DNA of 64,000 bases, from the NCBI RefSeq assembly GCF_003865015.1, contig NZ_BHVV01000001.1, positions 682,001-746,000 of the forward strand, in the 5' to 3' direction. This DNA is from Sulfurisoma sediminicola. Its GTDB lineage: Bacteria; Pseudomonadota; Gammaproteobacteria; Burkholderiales; Rhodocyclaceae. Below, in pieces: positions 36,330-50,087 of the stretch; position 1 is the stretch's first letter; every line of letters starts with the position of its first letter. The position numbers were made by a program, and so were the translations under genes. A model generated the notes under the pieces. It saw only the letters and a program-made list of their open reading frames with translations. It was not told the origin of the DNA and ran no database searches.

Positions 36330-36436
36330 CGCCCGGCATGTTAGCCGAGTCGACCGGCGCCGTGCCCTACACTTCCTGCGGTCGCCGCTAATACGCCCCG
36401 CAGGACGTACCCTTGGGGTACCGACTTTTCACGCGC

Positions 36437-36829
36437 TCAGCACTGTTCCCAGGGCAGCCCCTCGAAACGCCAGCCGTTCACCGAACCGCGATGATGGGTG
36501 TCGTCGAGTTCGCCCTCGAAGCCGTGCAGCACGTTGTAGACGCGGGTGAAACCGGCGGCCTCGAGCGCATTGCCGGCATCGATCGAGCGGTTGCCGCTGC
36601 GGCAGATCAGCACCACCGGACGGTCATGGACGTGGCCGGCGTATTTCTTCACTTCGCCGACGAAGTGCGGGTTCACTTCCCAGTCCGGCCCGTCGTTCCA
36701 CGAGACGTGCAGCACGCCGGCGGGGTGGCCGACGAAGAGGAATTCCATCTCGCTGCGGCAGTCGACGAACAGCGCCTTGGGGTTGTGGTGCAGGAATTCT
36801 GCGGTCTCTTTTGGAGTCAGGTGTTCCAT
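36437..36829 (-). CDS. Single-domain rhodanese
   Basis: 130-residue sulfurtransferase. The N-terminal LTPKETAEFL and FVDCRSEMEF start the rhodanese fold; the active-site Cys is in VVLICRSGNRSIDAG, a six-residue loop of the thiosulfate type. It would carry sulfane sulfur in the cytoplasm. A strong ribosome binding site (AAGGAGAG) precedes the ATG at 36829, so the open frame further upstream is not used. TATGAT at 36862-36857 on the minus strand could be its -10. Confidence 0.92.
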   Translation of the reverse strand: MEHLTPKETAEFLHHNPKALFVDCRSEMEFLFVGHPAGVLHVSWNDGPDWEVNPHFVGEVKKYAGHVHDRPVVLICRSGNRSIDAGNALEAAGFTRVYNVLHGFEGELDDTHHRGSVNGWRFEGLPWEQC

Positions 36830-36899
36830 GTTGCTCTCCTTTTTGGGGGAAGCGTTATCATAGAGCAGGAACGCAATAAAATCTATAGGTGCATTAGCT

Positions 36900-37343
36900 G
36901 TGTTTATTGCAAATTTCCTTTCGCCCTTTGCTTCCCTCGAACCGGGACGCAGCACCGCTGAGCAGATCCGCAGCCAGCTCGGTCCGCCAGCCGAAACGTG
37001 GCACAACGAGGACGGCTCGGTGACTTGGGAATATCCGCAGGAGCCCGAAGGCACGCAATGTCACATGCTGACCTTCGATGCCCGACACATCCTGCTGCGC
37101 ATCGAGCAGGTGTTGAGCGATGACTATCTCGCCCGGATCGAGAAGGGCTGGAGCCACGACCGCGTGCGCCGGCTGCTTGGCCGGCCGCGCACCACGGTGT
37201 TCTATCCATTGAAGCGCGAGGAGGTCTGGGACTGGCGCATCGAATCGCCCTTCCCCGACCGGCGCGTATTGTTCAACGTGCATTTCGACGAGTTCGGCGC
37301 GGTCACCGGCACCAGCCGCAGTGAGGAAGGCTTGGCGGCCTGA
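36900..37343 (+). CDS. BamE/SmpA-like protein without a lipoprotein signal
   Basis: 147 residues with two copies of the SmpA/OmlA (BamE) motif: EPGRSTAEQIRSQLGPP at about 15-30 and EKGWSHDRVRRLLGRP at about 78-95, each followed by a W-rich strand pair. Such proteins are usually small outer-membrane lipoproteins. Here the frame has no lipobox; it can begin only at a GTG (36900), and an in-frame stop lies at 36861-36863. Either it is cytoplasmic or periplasmic by another route, or the start region has changed. It lies 75 bases before metH and is divergent from the rhodanese. Confidence 0.7.
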   Translation: MFIANFLSPFASLEPGRSTAEQIRSQLGPPAETWHNEDGSVTWEYPQEPEGTQCHMLTFDARHILLRIEQVLSDDYLARIEKGWSHDRVRRLLGRPRTTVFYPLKREEVWDWRIESPFPDRRVLFNVHFDEFGAVTGTSRSEEGLAA

Positions 37344-37418
37344 CGGCGCCGGGGTGGGTCGCCGGTGCTAAAATCCGCGTCAATTCAAGCCCTTCGCGAG
37401 TTTTCGCGCCCCCCGGAC

Positions 37419-41084
<3,666 letters not shown>

Positions 41085-41121
41085 ATCAAAAATCGACCAT
41101 CCTTCCCCAAGGAGAAACCCC

Positions 41122-41592
41122 ATGACCACCGAAGCTCAAGAAAACGACGGCCGCCTCTCCTTCATGGAAGCCGTGGCCTATGTCATGCAGCGCAAGCTGC
41201 CCGTATTCGCCGCCATGCCCGTGTTCGGCGACCGTACCGATGACGAACAGCAAACCGCCGAAGGCGCCAAGGTCTTCATCATCGAACCCGATGGCGAGGG
41301 CGACTGGCAGATGCGTTTCATCTCCGGCCCCTTCTTCTCGGCCGCCTACGCCGCCAACGAGGTGCTGCCGCCCGAGGACGTGCCGGGCAGCATGCGCGAC
41401 CTGCGCTACATGCCGACGCACGTCGAGGAAGACTGGTTCACCGACCAGATCCAGATCCTGATCCAGAAGCTGGTGCAGGGCTCCAACATCGACGCGCAGA
41501 TGCCCGACTACCAGAACGTCCCGGCCAAGGGCGCCGGTCCCGATGCGGTGTTCCCCGTGTCCTTCGTCGGCCGCGGCGGCGACAAGCACTGA
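41122..41592 (+). CDS. Uncharacterised 156-aa protein downstream of metH
   Basis: Not recognised. Soluble and acidic, no signal peptide or membrane helix; segments such as SFMEAVAYVMQRKLPVFAAMP, WQMRFISGPFFSAAYAANEVLPPEDVP and DWFTDQIQILIQKL look like a compact folded domain. A strong ribosome binding site (AAGGAG) precedes the ATG at 41122. It starts 37 bases after metH and may share its transcript, but nothing visible links it to methionine synthesis. A perfect 13-bp hairpin follows its stop. Confidence 0.8.
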   Translation: MTTEAQENDGRLSFMEAVAYVMQRKLPVFAAMPVFGDRTDDEQQTAEGAKVFIIEPDGEGDWQMRFISGPFFSAAYAANEVLPPEDVPGSMRDLRYMPTHVEEDWFTDQIQILIQKLVQGSNIDAQMPDYQNVPAKGAGPDAVFPVSFVGRGGDKH

Positions 41593-41597
41593 CAAAC

Positions 41598-41625
41598 GGC
41601 AGTGCGCCGGGTCCGGCGCACTGCC
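41598..41625. terminator. Perfect hairpin between convergent genes
   Basis: GGCAGTGCGCCGG (41598-41610) and CCGGCGCACTGCC (41613-41625) are exact complements. The hairpin lies five bases after the end of the 156-aa gene and seven before the end of the DUF1840 gene. There is no T-run, but position and strength suggest a bidirectional terminator. Confidence 0.6.
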
Positions 41626-41632
41626 TGAACCG

Positions 41633-41947
41633 CTACACCCCCCAGAGCACCGGCTTTTCGCGCTGCAGGGAGCGCTCGAGCAGTTCGACCAGCGGCAGCG
41701 CGCGCTGGGCGAGGCTGACGCGGGCAGCGACCCCGGTCTCCTCTTCCTCTTCGCCCTGCGGCTTGCCATGCGCCTTGGCGCGATCCTCGGCGATCGCGGC
41801 CTTGAGGCGGGCGATGCACTCGGGCATCTGCTCGACGGTGACGACGCCGCGGACAGTGCGTTCCTTGCCCATGATTTCCATCATGCGATGGGCGACCTCG
41901 TCGAACATCATGACATCGCCCGAGGCGTCGGACTGGAAGGTGATCAT
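41633..41947 (-). CDS. DUF1840 family protein
   Basis: 104 residues matching the betaproteobacterial DUF1840 pattern: MITFQSDASGDVMMFDEVAHRMMEIMG split at the N-terminus and a C-terminal ALPLVELLERSLQREKPVLWG. Between them is a charged linker (GEEEEETG). Function unknown. Its start overlaps the stop of the upstream hydrolase gene by four bases, so the two are coupled. Confidence 0.88.
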   Translation of the reverse strand: MITFQSDASGDVMMFDEVAHRMMEIMGKERTVRGVVTVEQMPECIARLKAAIAEDRAKAHGKPQGEEEEETGVAARVSLAQRALPLVELLERSLQREKPVLWGV

Positions 41948-42750
41948 GCGATTTTCCTTTCGAGCAGCCAGTCGAGAATGTGCTGGGCCGGCTTCCGCCA
42001 GTCGCGCTCGAGCATGAGGCCGTGGCCCATGCCGGGAAAGATGGTCGCCGGCACGCCGTAGGTGCGCGCCGTCATCTCGACCAGCGAGGCCGGCATCAGG
42101 TGGTCGAGTTCCGCGCCCTGGATCAGCAGCGACGAGGCGTCGATCTTCGATGGATGGGGCAGGTTGAACAGACTCATGTCCCAGATCGCGCGGTGCGACT
42201 CGGGCTGCGACCAGCGATAGAAGCGCGACAGGTCGTCGACGGCGATCGGCTGCGCGAACAAGGCTTCGCGCAGGGTGTCGAGCGCCACCTCGCCGCCCCC
42301 CATCAGGCTATTGAGGTCGCTCATCAGGCCCGGCTGCGAAAACATCATGCCGAAGGCCGCCGCCATCAGGCCCTGCGGTGGCACCGAGCACATCAGCACC
42401 GCCCCGGGGAATTTCCGCTGCTCGAGCACCTTCTGCACGACGAAGCCGCCCATCGAGTGGCCGATCAGCACCGGCGGCGCCGGCAGGCTGCCGACGACCT
42501 CGAGCACGTCCTTGACGTAGTCGGCGACCGACAGGCTGTCGAGATGCTCGCGGCCCCGCGAATGGCCGTGGCCCGACAGACTCAGCGCATGCGCCGCATA
42601 GCCGGCTTCGGCGAAGAAGGGCAGGAAATGCTCCTCCCAGCACCAGGCCCCGGTGAAGGCGCCATGGACGAACAGCAGCGGGGTGGTGCGCGATGCAGTG
42701 GCGGGGGCTCGCGACAGGACTTCGAGCGTGGCGAGGCGGGCAGCGTTCAT
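41944..42750 (-). CDS. Alpha/beta hydrolase
   Basis: 268 residues with the alpha/beta-hydrolase core: LLFVHGAFTGAWCWEEH (oxyanion region), nucleophile Ser in VLIGHSMGGFVVQK, acid in IQGAELDHLMPAS, and His in FPGMGHGLMLERD. Closest in look to lysophospholipase- or esterase-like proteins; substrate unknown. No signal peptide. It forms a two-gene unit with DUF1840. Confidence 0.88.
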   Translation of the reverse strand: MNAARLATLEVLSRAPATASRTTPLLFVHGAFTGAWCWEEHFLPFFAEAGYAAHALSLSGHGHSRGREHLDSLSVADYVKDVLEVVGSLPAPPVLIGHSMGGFVVQKVLEQRKFPGAVLMCSVPPQGLMAAAFGMMFSQPGLMSDLNSLMGGGEVALDTLREALFAQPIAVDDLSRFYRWSQPESHRAIWDMSLFNLPHPSKIDASSLLIQGAELDHLMPASLVEMTARTYGVPATIFPGMGHGLMLERDWRKPAQHILDWLLERKIA

Positions 42751-42761
42751 AATGCGATTCT

Positions 42762-42959
42762 ATGCTCAAGTGGCTGATCGCCCTCTTCCTCGTCGTGCTG
42801 CTGCTCGGCATCGCCCGACCGCGACTGTCCGCTTGGCTCAGGCTCGGAAGACTGCCGGGCGACCTGCGCTTCAGACTGCGCGGGCGCGAGTATCTGTTTC
42901 CCTTCGTCTCGGTGCTGCTGCTCTCCCTGCTCGCCTCACTCCTGATGCGACTCTTGTAG
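42762..42959 (+). CDS. DUF2905 family small membrane protein
   Basis: 65 residues: two membrane helices (LIALFLVVLLLGIA and FPFVSVLLLSLLASLLMRLL) around RLPGDLRFRLRGREYLF, the DUF2905 signature. Function unknown. Divergent from the hydrolase (11 bases apart) and overlapping the 3' end of cca by 24 bases on the opposite strand. Confidence 0.88.
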   Translation: MLKWLIALFLVVLLLGIARPRLSAWLRLGRLPGDLRFRLRGREYLFPFVSVLLLSLLASLLMRLL

Positions 42960-44165
42960 GCCGAGGGCCTTGACCGCCGCGACACGGGCCTCGTGGACGC
43001 GCTGCGGGATCTGCGCCGCGTCGTCGCAGGCCCTGGCGGTGGCCCCGGCGTCGACGCCGCGCATGGCGGCGAGCGCCAGTCGCCAGGCCTCCGCCTGCGG
43101 GAATTCCCTTTCCTCAAAACCGAGGCGCCCGCGGAAGTCAGCCTCGCAGGCGCCGAGGATCAGCTCGAAGCGCTCGGGCCGTCGCAGCACGTCGCAGCGT
43201 TCGAGCAGCTTCACCATCGTCGCGGGCCGCAACAGTTCGGGCTTGTAGATGTCGCCGTGGAACTGCGCCACCAGCAGTGCCAGGTCGCGGCAATCGACCG
43301 GCACCCGCAAACGCTCGCACAGCGGGCCGAGCAGCTCGACGCTGCGCGCCTCGTGGCCGGCGTGGCGGGGCAGGATATCGACCGGCGTGCTGCCCTTGCC
43401 GAGATCGTGGGTCAGCGCGGCGAAGCGCGCCGGCAGCGGCAGCTCAAGCCGCGCCGCCATGTCGATCACCATCATCACATGGACGAAGGTATCGACCTCG
43501 GGATGGTAGTCGGCACGCTGCGGCACCCCCGCCAGCGCACCCAGTTCCGGCAGCAGTTTCGCCAGCGCGCCGCAGGCGCGCAGCGTCACGAACATGCGCG
43601 AAGGCCTCGCCTCCATCAGGCCGCGCGCGAACTCCTGCCAGACGCGCTCGGGCACCAGCGCGTCGACCTCGCCGTTATCGACCATGGCGCACATGAGTTC
43701 GAGCGTCTCGGGTGCCAGCGTGAAGCCGCCGAAGCGCGCGGCGAAGCGTGCCACCCGCAGGATGCGCACCGGGTCCTCGGCGAACGCGGGCGAGACATGG
43801 CGCAAAACCCGCGCCTGCAGATCGCGCCGCCCGCCGTAGGGGTCGATCAGCGCGCCATCGGCGCCCTTCGCCATGGCATTGATGGTGAGATCGCGCCGTG
43901 CCAGGTCCTCCTCCAGCGTGACACCGGCATCGGCGTGGAAGACGAAGCCCTTGTAGCCCGGCGCGGTTTTGCGCTCGGTCCGTGCCAGCGCGTACTCCTC
44001 GTGCGTGCGCGGATGGAGGAAAACGGGGAAGTCCTTGCCTACCGGCGTGTAGCCCTGCACCAGCATCTGCTCGGGCGTGGCGCCGACGACGACCCAGTCC
44101 CGATCCTGCACCGGCAGGCCGAGCAGTTCATCGCGGACGGCGCCGCCGACGCAGAAGACCTGCAC
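42936..44165 (-). CDS. cca: CCA-adding tRNA nucleotidyltransferase (multifunctional)
   Basis: 409 residues, near E. coli Cca (412). It adds or repairs the CCA end of tRNAs. Nucleotidyltransferase head: FCVGGAVRDELLGLPVQDRDWVVVG split over residues 4-28, with the metal Asp pair DRDW, then ARRDLTINAMA, and RVARFAARFGGF. The C-terminal HD domain (HVMMVIDMAARL ... ALTHDLGKG) should give phosphatase/phosphodiesterase activity. The start is a GTG at 44165 (family N-termini read MQVxxVGGAVRD). It follows the NDUFA9-like gene after 26 bases. Confidence 0.95.
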   Translation of the reverse strand: MQVFCVGGAVRDELLGLPVQDRDWVVVGATPEQMLVQGYTPVGKDFPVFLHPRTHEEYALARTERKTAPGYKGFVFHADAGVTLEEDLARRDLTINAMAKGADGALIDPYGGRRDLQARVLRHVSPAFAEDPVRILRVARFAARFGGFTLAPETLELMCAMVDNGEVDALVPERVWQEFARGLMEARPSRMFVTLRACGALAKLLPELGALAGVPQRADYHPEVDTFVHVMMVIDMAARLELPLPARFAALTHDLGKGSTPVDILPRHAGHEARSVELLGPLCERLRVPVDCRDLALLVAQFHGDIYKPELLRPATMVKLLERCDVLRRPERFELILGACEADFRGRLGFEEREFPQAEAWRLALAAMRGVDAGATARACDDAAQIPQRVHEARVAAVKALGLQESHQE

Positions 44166-44191
44166 TAGCGCGTCCTCCCGCTGGGCACCGG

Positions 44192-45160
44192 CTAACGCTT
44201 CGCCGTCTCGCGCAAGTCGTCGAATCCGGCGCGGCGGCGGCCGTCGGCGAGATAAGTCGGGCCGACGATCTCCAGCGGCGTAGCGCGGCGGCCGAAGGGC
44301 AACTCGCCGCAGTCGCCGCGCTCGCAGGTGCTGGGCACCTGCATCGACCAGTAGTTGTCGCGGGTCATCGGGCCGCCGACGATTTCGAGCAGCCACGCCT
44401 GCAGGTAAGAGGGGATGTCGCCGAGCGGCATGATGTTGCCCGGGCTGCCCGCGGTCTTGCCGGCGTAATCGACGAGGTCGATCAGGGTGTAGATCTTCGG
44501 CCCGCAGAGTTCATAGGTCTGGCCGGCGCTCTCGGAGCGGTCCAGGCACTCGGCCATGACATTGACGACATCCTCGACCCACACCGGCTGGAACAGCGCC
44601 GCGGGGCAGGCCAGCGGTACCATCGGCGCCATCGCGCAGAGGCCGGCGAAAACGGTGAGGAAACTGTCGCCCTGGCCGAAGATCACCGAGGGACGGAAAA
44701 TCGTGGCGGCGGGAAACGCATCGCGCACTGCGGCCTCGCCGGCGGCCTTGGAGCGCAGGTAGGCCGAGGGGGCGCCCGCGTCCGCCTTGAGCGCCGACAT
44801 GTGCAGCAGCCGCTGCGCGCCCGCGGCCTGCGCCGCTTCCGCCACGCGCCCGGCGAGATGGAAGTGGGCGCGATCGAAACCACGGCCCCAGGGACGGCCG
44901 TCGGTCTTGCCGTTGCCACCCTTGAGCACGCCGACGAGGTTGATCACGGCATCCTGGCCGGCGGCCAGCCGGGCCAGCGTGGCGTCGTCGTGGATATCGG
45001 CCTCGACCACGTCCACCATCGGGAAGGTCAGCAGGTACTTGGCGCGCTCGCGCCGGCGCGTCGGCACGGTGATGCGGACATTGCGGCGCGCCAATGCGTT
45101 CATCAGGTGGCGGCCGACATAGCCGGAACCGCCGATCAGCAGGATATTCTCGATGGTCAT
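44192..45160 (-). CDS. NDUFA9-like atypical SDR (NAD(P)-binding)
   Basis: 322 residues, Rossmann fold with LLIGGSGYVGRHLMNAL at the N-terminus. It belongs to the atypical SDR group that includes the mitochondrial complex I subunit NDUFA9; HMSALKADAGAPSAYLRSKAAGE carries the Y..SK-like segment and VWVEDVVNVM the substrate-lid region. In bacteria the role is uncertain: quinone- or nucleotide-sugar-linked reduction has been suggested, and no complex I genes are here. It is part of the minus-strand run lytic transglycosylase - SDR - cca. Confidence 0.88.
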   Translation of the reverse strand: MTIENILLIGGSGYVGRHLMNALARRNVRITVPTRRRERAKYLLTFPMVDVVEADIHDDATLARLAAGQDAVINLVGVLKGGNGKTDGRPWGRGFDRAHFHLAGRVAEAAQAAGAQRLLHMSALKADAGAPSAYLRSKAAGEAAVRDAFPAATIFRPSVIFGQGDSFLTVFAGLCAMAPMVPLACPAALFQPVWVEDVVNVMAECLDRSESAGQTYELCGPKIYTLIDLVDYAGKTAGSPGNIMPLGDIPSYLQAWLLEIVGGPMTRDNYWSMQVPSTCERGDCGELPFGRRATPLEIVGPTYLADGRRRAGFDDLRETAKR

Positions 45161-45260
45161 GTTGGGAGTGGGTCGAGTGTTGCGGATGGGAAAGCGACGT
45201 TAACGTGAACTACGGAATTTGACGCCGAGCAAGCCCATGAGCGCAGCGAACAAACATCGA

Positions 45261-45280
45261 CCCCCGCCTCGGGGCGGGGG
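45261..45280. other. GC hairpin between slt and the SDR gene
   Basis: CCCCCGCC (45261-45268) and GGCGGGGG (45273-45280) with a TCGG loop. G-rich sequence continues to 45294 on the plus strand (TTGGGGGTGGGGGC), which is also a possible G-quadruplex former. No T-run, so terminator function is uncertain. Confidence 0.45.
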
Positions 45281-45348
45281 TTGGGGGTGGGGGCGTCATT
45301 TGCTCTTGCGCATTTCATGCACAGGGGTGGAATTGGGGGCCATGAAAG

Positions 45349-47343
45349 CTAGGGCAGGTCCTCGCCACGCGTCTCGCCGGGACGGGCCGGCTGGATGATG
45401 CCGAGGCGACTCTTCAGCGACTGCGGCTTGTCCTCGAACAGCGTGGCGTAATAGACCGCGTTGCTCATCACCTTCTTGACGTAGTCGCGCGTCTCGGCGA
45501 AGGGGATGGTCTCGGCATAGATCGCGCCCTCGAGCGGGCGATCGGCGCGCCAGCGCTTGGCGCGGCCGGGACCGGCGTTGTAGGCGGCCGACGCCAGCAC
45601 CGGATGGTTGTCGAGGCTGGCCAGCACCATCTTGAGGTAGTTGGTGCCGAGCGTGACGTTGGTGTCCATCTCGGTGACCTTGCCCGGATGGTAGTTGCTC
45701 ATGCCGATCTTCTTCGCCACCCAGCTGGCCGTGGCCGGCATCACCTGCATCAGGCCCTGGGCACCGACCGAGGACTTGGCGCGCGTGATGAAGCGGCTCT
45801 CCTGCCGCATCAGGCCATAGACCCAGCCGTAATCGAGATCGAGTTCGCGCGCCTTGGGTTCGACGCGCTCGCGATACGGCGCGAGATAGCGCAGGGAATA
45901 GTCGTGCTGCAGGGACGTGCGGTCGGCGGTGTTGATGGCGCGATCCCAGACCTCGCTGCGCCTCGCCACTTCGGCGGCGGCGAGCAGCTGGCGGTCGTCG
46001 AGGCCGCGCAGGGTCCACACCCATTCGCGCACGCCCTCGATGCGCATGTCGAGACCGATCAGCGCGAGGGCGCGACGGAAGCCGGGGCGCGCGGCGGCGG
46101 CGGCGAGTTCCTCGCGGCTCGGCGGCGCAGCGCGCGGCGGCACGCTGATGGTACGGCCGAGTTCCTCATCGGCGAGGTTGCCGTAGAAATTGGGCTGGCC
46201 GGCGATCTTCTTGAACAGATCGGCGGCCTGGTCGCGGCTGCCCTGCGCCACCAGCGCGCGCGCCTGCCAGTAAGTCCACGCCGGCTCGGCCGCCATCTGC
46301 GGGGGCATCTGCTCCACCGCCTGGCGCACCCGCAACCAGTCGCTGGTCCGCAGCGCCGCGCGCGTCTTCCAGGCCAGCTGGTCTTCGGACAGGGGGGTGG
46401 TTCCGGCCCGCTCGAACCACGCGGGAGCCTCGGGCAGGTGGCGCATCGCCGCCTGTTGCGCCAGCTGGCCCCAGGCATAGCCTCGATCCGCCTCGGAAAA
46501 CTTGTCCTCGATGGCCCGCCACTGCGTCGCCGTCGCCAGCGGATCCTGGCGCGCCATGCGCTGCACGGCGAACAGCGCCATTTCGCGGCCGAGCCGCGTC
46601 GCGGCGAAGTTGCCGTTGCGCCTGGCCAGGTAGGCCGCCGGCTTGTCGGCGACGGATTCGAGCATCTTCGCGTCGGGCACCTGGGCGTTGGGCAGGTAAC
46701 GCGCCGTTGCGCGGGCCTCGCGCAGCTTCTTCGTCTCGAGCAGACGGCGCACGCGTTCCCAGATGTCGTCGACATCGAGACGACCGTTCTCGACCAGCGC
46801 ATCCGTCAGCGGCGCGCAGGCCTCGGGCAGTTCCACGGCGCTGAACCACAGCGGCCGCGCCTCGAGCATCACGACGTCGCGGCCGGCGCCTTCGGCGCGT
46901 GCCAGGCGCGCCTGCAGCGCATAGCAGGTGACTTCGGTTTCGGGCGCCACCAGCGGCGGCAGTTCGCGTTCGAACACCTGCCAGTCGCGGCGTTTGGCGA
47001 GGAAGCGCAGCCACTCGCCGCGCAGCTTCTCGGCAAGATACGAGCCCTTCTCGGCTTCGAGGAACTCCGCGACGCCCTCGCTGCTGCCGTCCTCGAGCCT
47101 GAGGCGCAGGCGCCAGAAATCGACCCAGGGCCGCAGCTCGTAATCGCCGATGGCCTCGGCCAGACGCCCCAGCCGCACGCGCTCACCGGCCCTGTAAGCA
47201 TCGCGAGCCTGCAGGAAACGCTCTTCCGCCACCGTCGCGCCGGCCTGGCTTGAGGACAACAGCACCGCCACGGCAAAGCCCGGCAGCGAGACACGACGCA
47301 GCCGCCCGCGGGCAATATTGGCTATTCTTGAGGAGAACTTCAT
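45349..47343 (-). CDS. slt: Soluble lytic transglycosylase (Slt70-like)
   Basis: 664 residues: signal peptide (about 15-36, ending AGA), a long alpha-superhelical U-domain (about 40-480, rich in paired helices) and a C-terminal goose-lysozyme-like catalytic domain. Catalytic Glu515 is in GLMRQESRF; GAQGLMQVMPATA and ASAAYNAGPGR complete the site. It cleaves peptidoglycan in the periplasm to anhydro-muropeptides, the substrates of the AmpG permease encoded at 0.4-1.7 kb. Divergent from the formyl-THF cyclo-ligase gene (16 bases apart). Confidence 0.93.
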   Translation of the reverse strand: MKFSSRIANIARGRLRRVSLPGFAVAVLLSSSQAGATVAEERFLQARDAYRAGERVRLGRLAEAIGDYELRPWVDFWRLRLRLEDGSSEGVAEFLEAEKGSYLAEKLRGEWLRFLAKRRDWQVFERELPPLVAPETEVTCYALQARLARAEGAGRDVVMLEARPLWFSAVELPEACAPLTDALVENGRLDVDDIWERVRRLLETKKLREARATARYLPNAQVPDAKMLESVADKPAAYLARRNGNFAATRLGREMALFAVQRMARQDPLATATQWRAIEDKFSEADRGYAWGQLAQQAAMRHLPEAPAWFERAGTTPLSEDQLAWKTRAALRTSDWLRVRQAVEQMPPQMAAEPAWTYWQARALVAQGSRDQAADLFKKIAGQPNFYGNLADEELGRTISVPPRAAPPSREELAAAAARPGFRRALALIGLDMRIEGVREWVWTLRGLDDRQLLAAAEVARRSEVWDRAINTADRTSLQHDYSLRYLAPYRERVEPKARELDLDYGWVYGLMRQESRFITRAKSSVGAQGLMQVMPATASWVAKKIGMSNYHPGKVTEMDTNVTLGTNYLKMVLASLDNHPVLASAAYNAGPGRAKRWRADRPLEGAIYAETIPFAETRDYVKKVMSNAVYYATLFEDKPQSLKSRLGIIQPARPGETRGEDLP

Positions 47344-47359
47344 CCTACAAATCTAGCAC

Positions 47360-47989
47360 ATGCCACCAATACCGCCGTCCCCTGAACATCCCGCCCAAGA
47401 TCCCGCTGTTCGCGCGGCTCTCCGCGCCGCCCTTCGGCGGGAGAAAATCGCGGCGCGAGCAGCGCTTTCGCCCGCCGATCACGCGGCGCGCTCGCGGCAG
47501 ATCGAGGCGGCGCTCGCGGCCGTGCTCGACACCCTTGCGGCGAAGCTGGGCGGGGCACCCAGGCTGGGCTTCTGCTGGCCGCACCAGGGCGAGTTCGACG
47601 CGCGGGGGCTGGTGGAACGATTGCTTGCCCGCGGCTGGACCGCCTGCCTGCCGGTGGTCGTGGCGGAGGAAATGTCGCTGGCCTTCCGTCCATGGACCCC
47701 GACCACCCCGCTGGCGCCCGACCGCTATGGCATCCCGACGCCGACCGCCGGCGACTTCGTGACGCCCGAAGTACTGCTGATCCCGCTGGTAGCCGTCGAC
47801 GACCGCAACTACCGCATCGGCTATGGCGGCGGCTTCTTCGACCGCACCCTGGCGGCGCTGGCGGCGGCGGGCCATCGCGCGACGGCGATCGGCGTCGGCT
47901 TCGAGCTGGCCCGGGTCGCCGATACCCTGCCGGGGCCGCATGACATGCCGCTCGACTTCGTCGTCACCGAGCGCGGCAGTTCCGGTTAA
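47360..47989 (+). CDS. ygfA: 5-formyltetrahydrofolate cyclo-ligase
   Basis: 209 residues. Converts 5-formyl-THF to 5,10-methenyl-THF with ATP. The family end motif NYRIGYGGGFFDRTLA is complete (around residue 153), and the N-terminal RREKIAARAALSP fits. The ATG at 47360 is only 16 bases from the divergent slt start. Its stop TAA is shared with the convergent patB gene (TTAA at 47986-47989). It complements purU and metH in folate handling. Confidence 0.92.
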   Translation: MPPIPPSPEHPAQDPAVRAALRAALRREKIAARAALSPADHAARSRQIEAALAAVLDTLAAKLGGAPRLGFCWPHQGEFDARGLVERLLARGWTACLPVVVAEEMSLAFRPWTPTTPLAPDRYGIPTPTAGDFVTPEVLLIPLVAVDDRNYRIGYGGGFFDRTLAALAAAGHRATAIGVGFELARVADTLPGPHDMPLDFVVTERGSSG

Positions 47990-49145
47990 AGCCGCAGCAC
48001 CGCCTTCGCCATCCTCTCCAGCGCGGTATCGAGCGTCGCGCGCGGGCAGCCGAAGTTGAGCCGCACGAAACCCTTGCCGCCCGGCCCGAAATCGGCGCCG
48101 TCCGACAAGCCGACGCCGGCCTGCTCGAAGAAGCGCTGCGGATCGGGCACGCCGAGGCCCCGCGCATCGATCCACGCCAGGTAGGTGGCCTCGACCGGGG
48201 CCATCGCCAGTCCCGGCAGGGCGCCTACGGCTTCCTCGACGCGGCGCGCGTTGTCGCGCAGATAGGCTATGCAGGCGGCACGCCAGTCGCCGCCCTCGCG
48301 ATAGGCCGCCTCGCAGGCGACCAGGCCGAGCGTGTTCACATGCGGCACGATGCCGTGCATCGCCGAGCGGAAGTCGCGCCGCAGCCGCGCATCGGGAATC
48401 AGCGCGAAGGCGCAGCCGAGGCCGGGAACGTTGAAAGTCTTGGACGGCGCCATCAGGGTGATGCTGCGCCGCGCGGCTGCGGCGCCGAGACGGGCGAAGG
48501 GCATGTGCCGGCGCGGCTCCAGCATCAGGTCGCAATGGATCTCGTCGGAACACACCACCACGTCGTGCTTCTCGGCCAGGCGCAGGATCTCGCGCAGTTC
48601 GTCTTCATGCCAGGCACGGCCGAGCGGATTGTGCGGGTGGCAGAGCAGCCACAGCTTCGGCCGCTCGCGCGCGAGCGCCGCGGCCACCGCGTCGAAATCC
48701 CACCGCCAGCGGCCGTCCTGCAACAAAAACTCGGCGCCGGCGAGACGGCGCTGCGACTGCGACGGTGCCGAGAGGAAAGGCGGATAGACCGGCGTGGCGG
48801 TGAACACCCCATCACTCGCCTGCCCCGTCGCACGGCAGGCGACGTGCAGGCCGGTCACCAGCCCCGGTAGCCAGACGATCCAGTCCTGCTCGATGTCCCA
48901 GCCGTATTCGCGCCGGCAGTGTTCCTGTACCGCCTCGAGCAGCGAGGGCCAGGGCTGGCCATAGCCGAACACGCCATGGCCGACGCGGCGGCGCAGGGCT
49001 TCGAGCACCGCCGGCGGTGCGGCGAAATCCATGTCGGCGACCCACAACGGCAGGATATCGCGGCCGGAGTACTTGTTCCACTTGAGGGAATCGGAGCCGC
49101 GCCGGTCGATGACGCGGTCGAAATCGAACGTGGCGGCGAAGTCGC

Positions 49146-49149
<4 letters not shown>
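47986..49149 (-). CDS. PatB/MalY-type PLP-dependent C-S lyase
   Basis: 387-residue fold-type I aminotransferase of the PatB/MalY subgroup, usually cystathionine beta-lyases. N-terminal [12 protein letters not shown] and [16 protein letters not shown] are family hallmarks; [11 protein letters not shown] binds the cofactor and substrate; Lys237 in [13 protein letters not shown] carries [19 protein letters not shown] is near the end. With the neighbouring cysK it suggests reversal between cysteine and homocysteine. Its start overlaps the cysK stop by four bases. Confidence 0.9.
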
Positions 49150-50084
<935 letters not shown>

Positions 50085-50087
50085 CGC

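Noticed and set aside
36361-36425. Terminator after the rhodanese gene
   Set aside because: GTACCC/GGGTAC and CCTGCG/CGCAGG stems are present, but they are short and no T-run follows on the minus strand.
37344-37418. SAH, SAM or cobalamin riboswitch before metH
   Set aside because: The 75-base leader lacks the conserved boxes of any of these; only a minor CGCGAG/TTCGCG hairpin is visible.
45261-45294. Strong intrinsic terminator between the SDR and slt genes
   Set aside because: The stem is good but followed by G-runs, not T-runs; kept only as a hairpin with a possible G-quadruplex.
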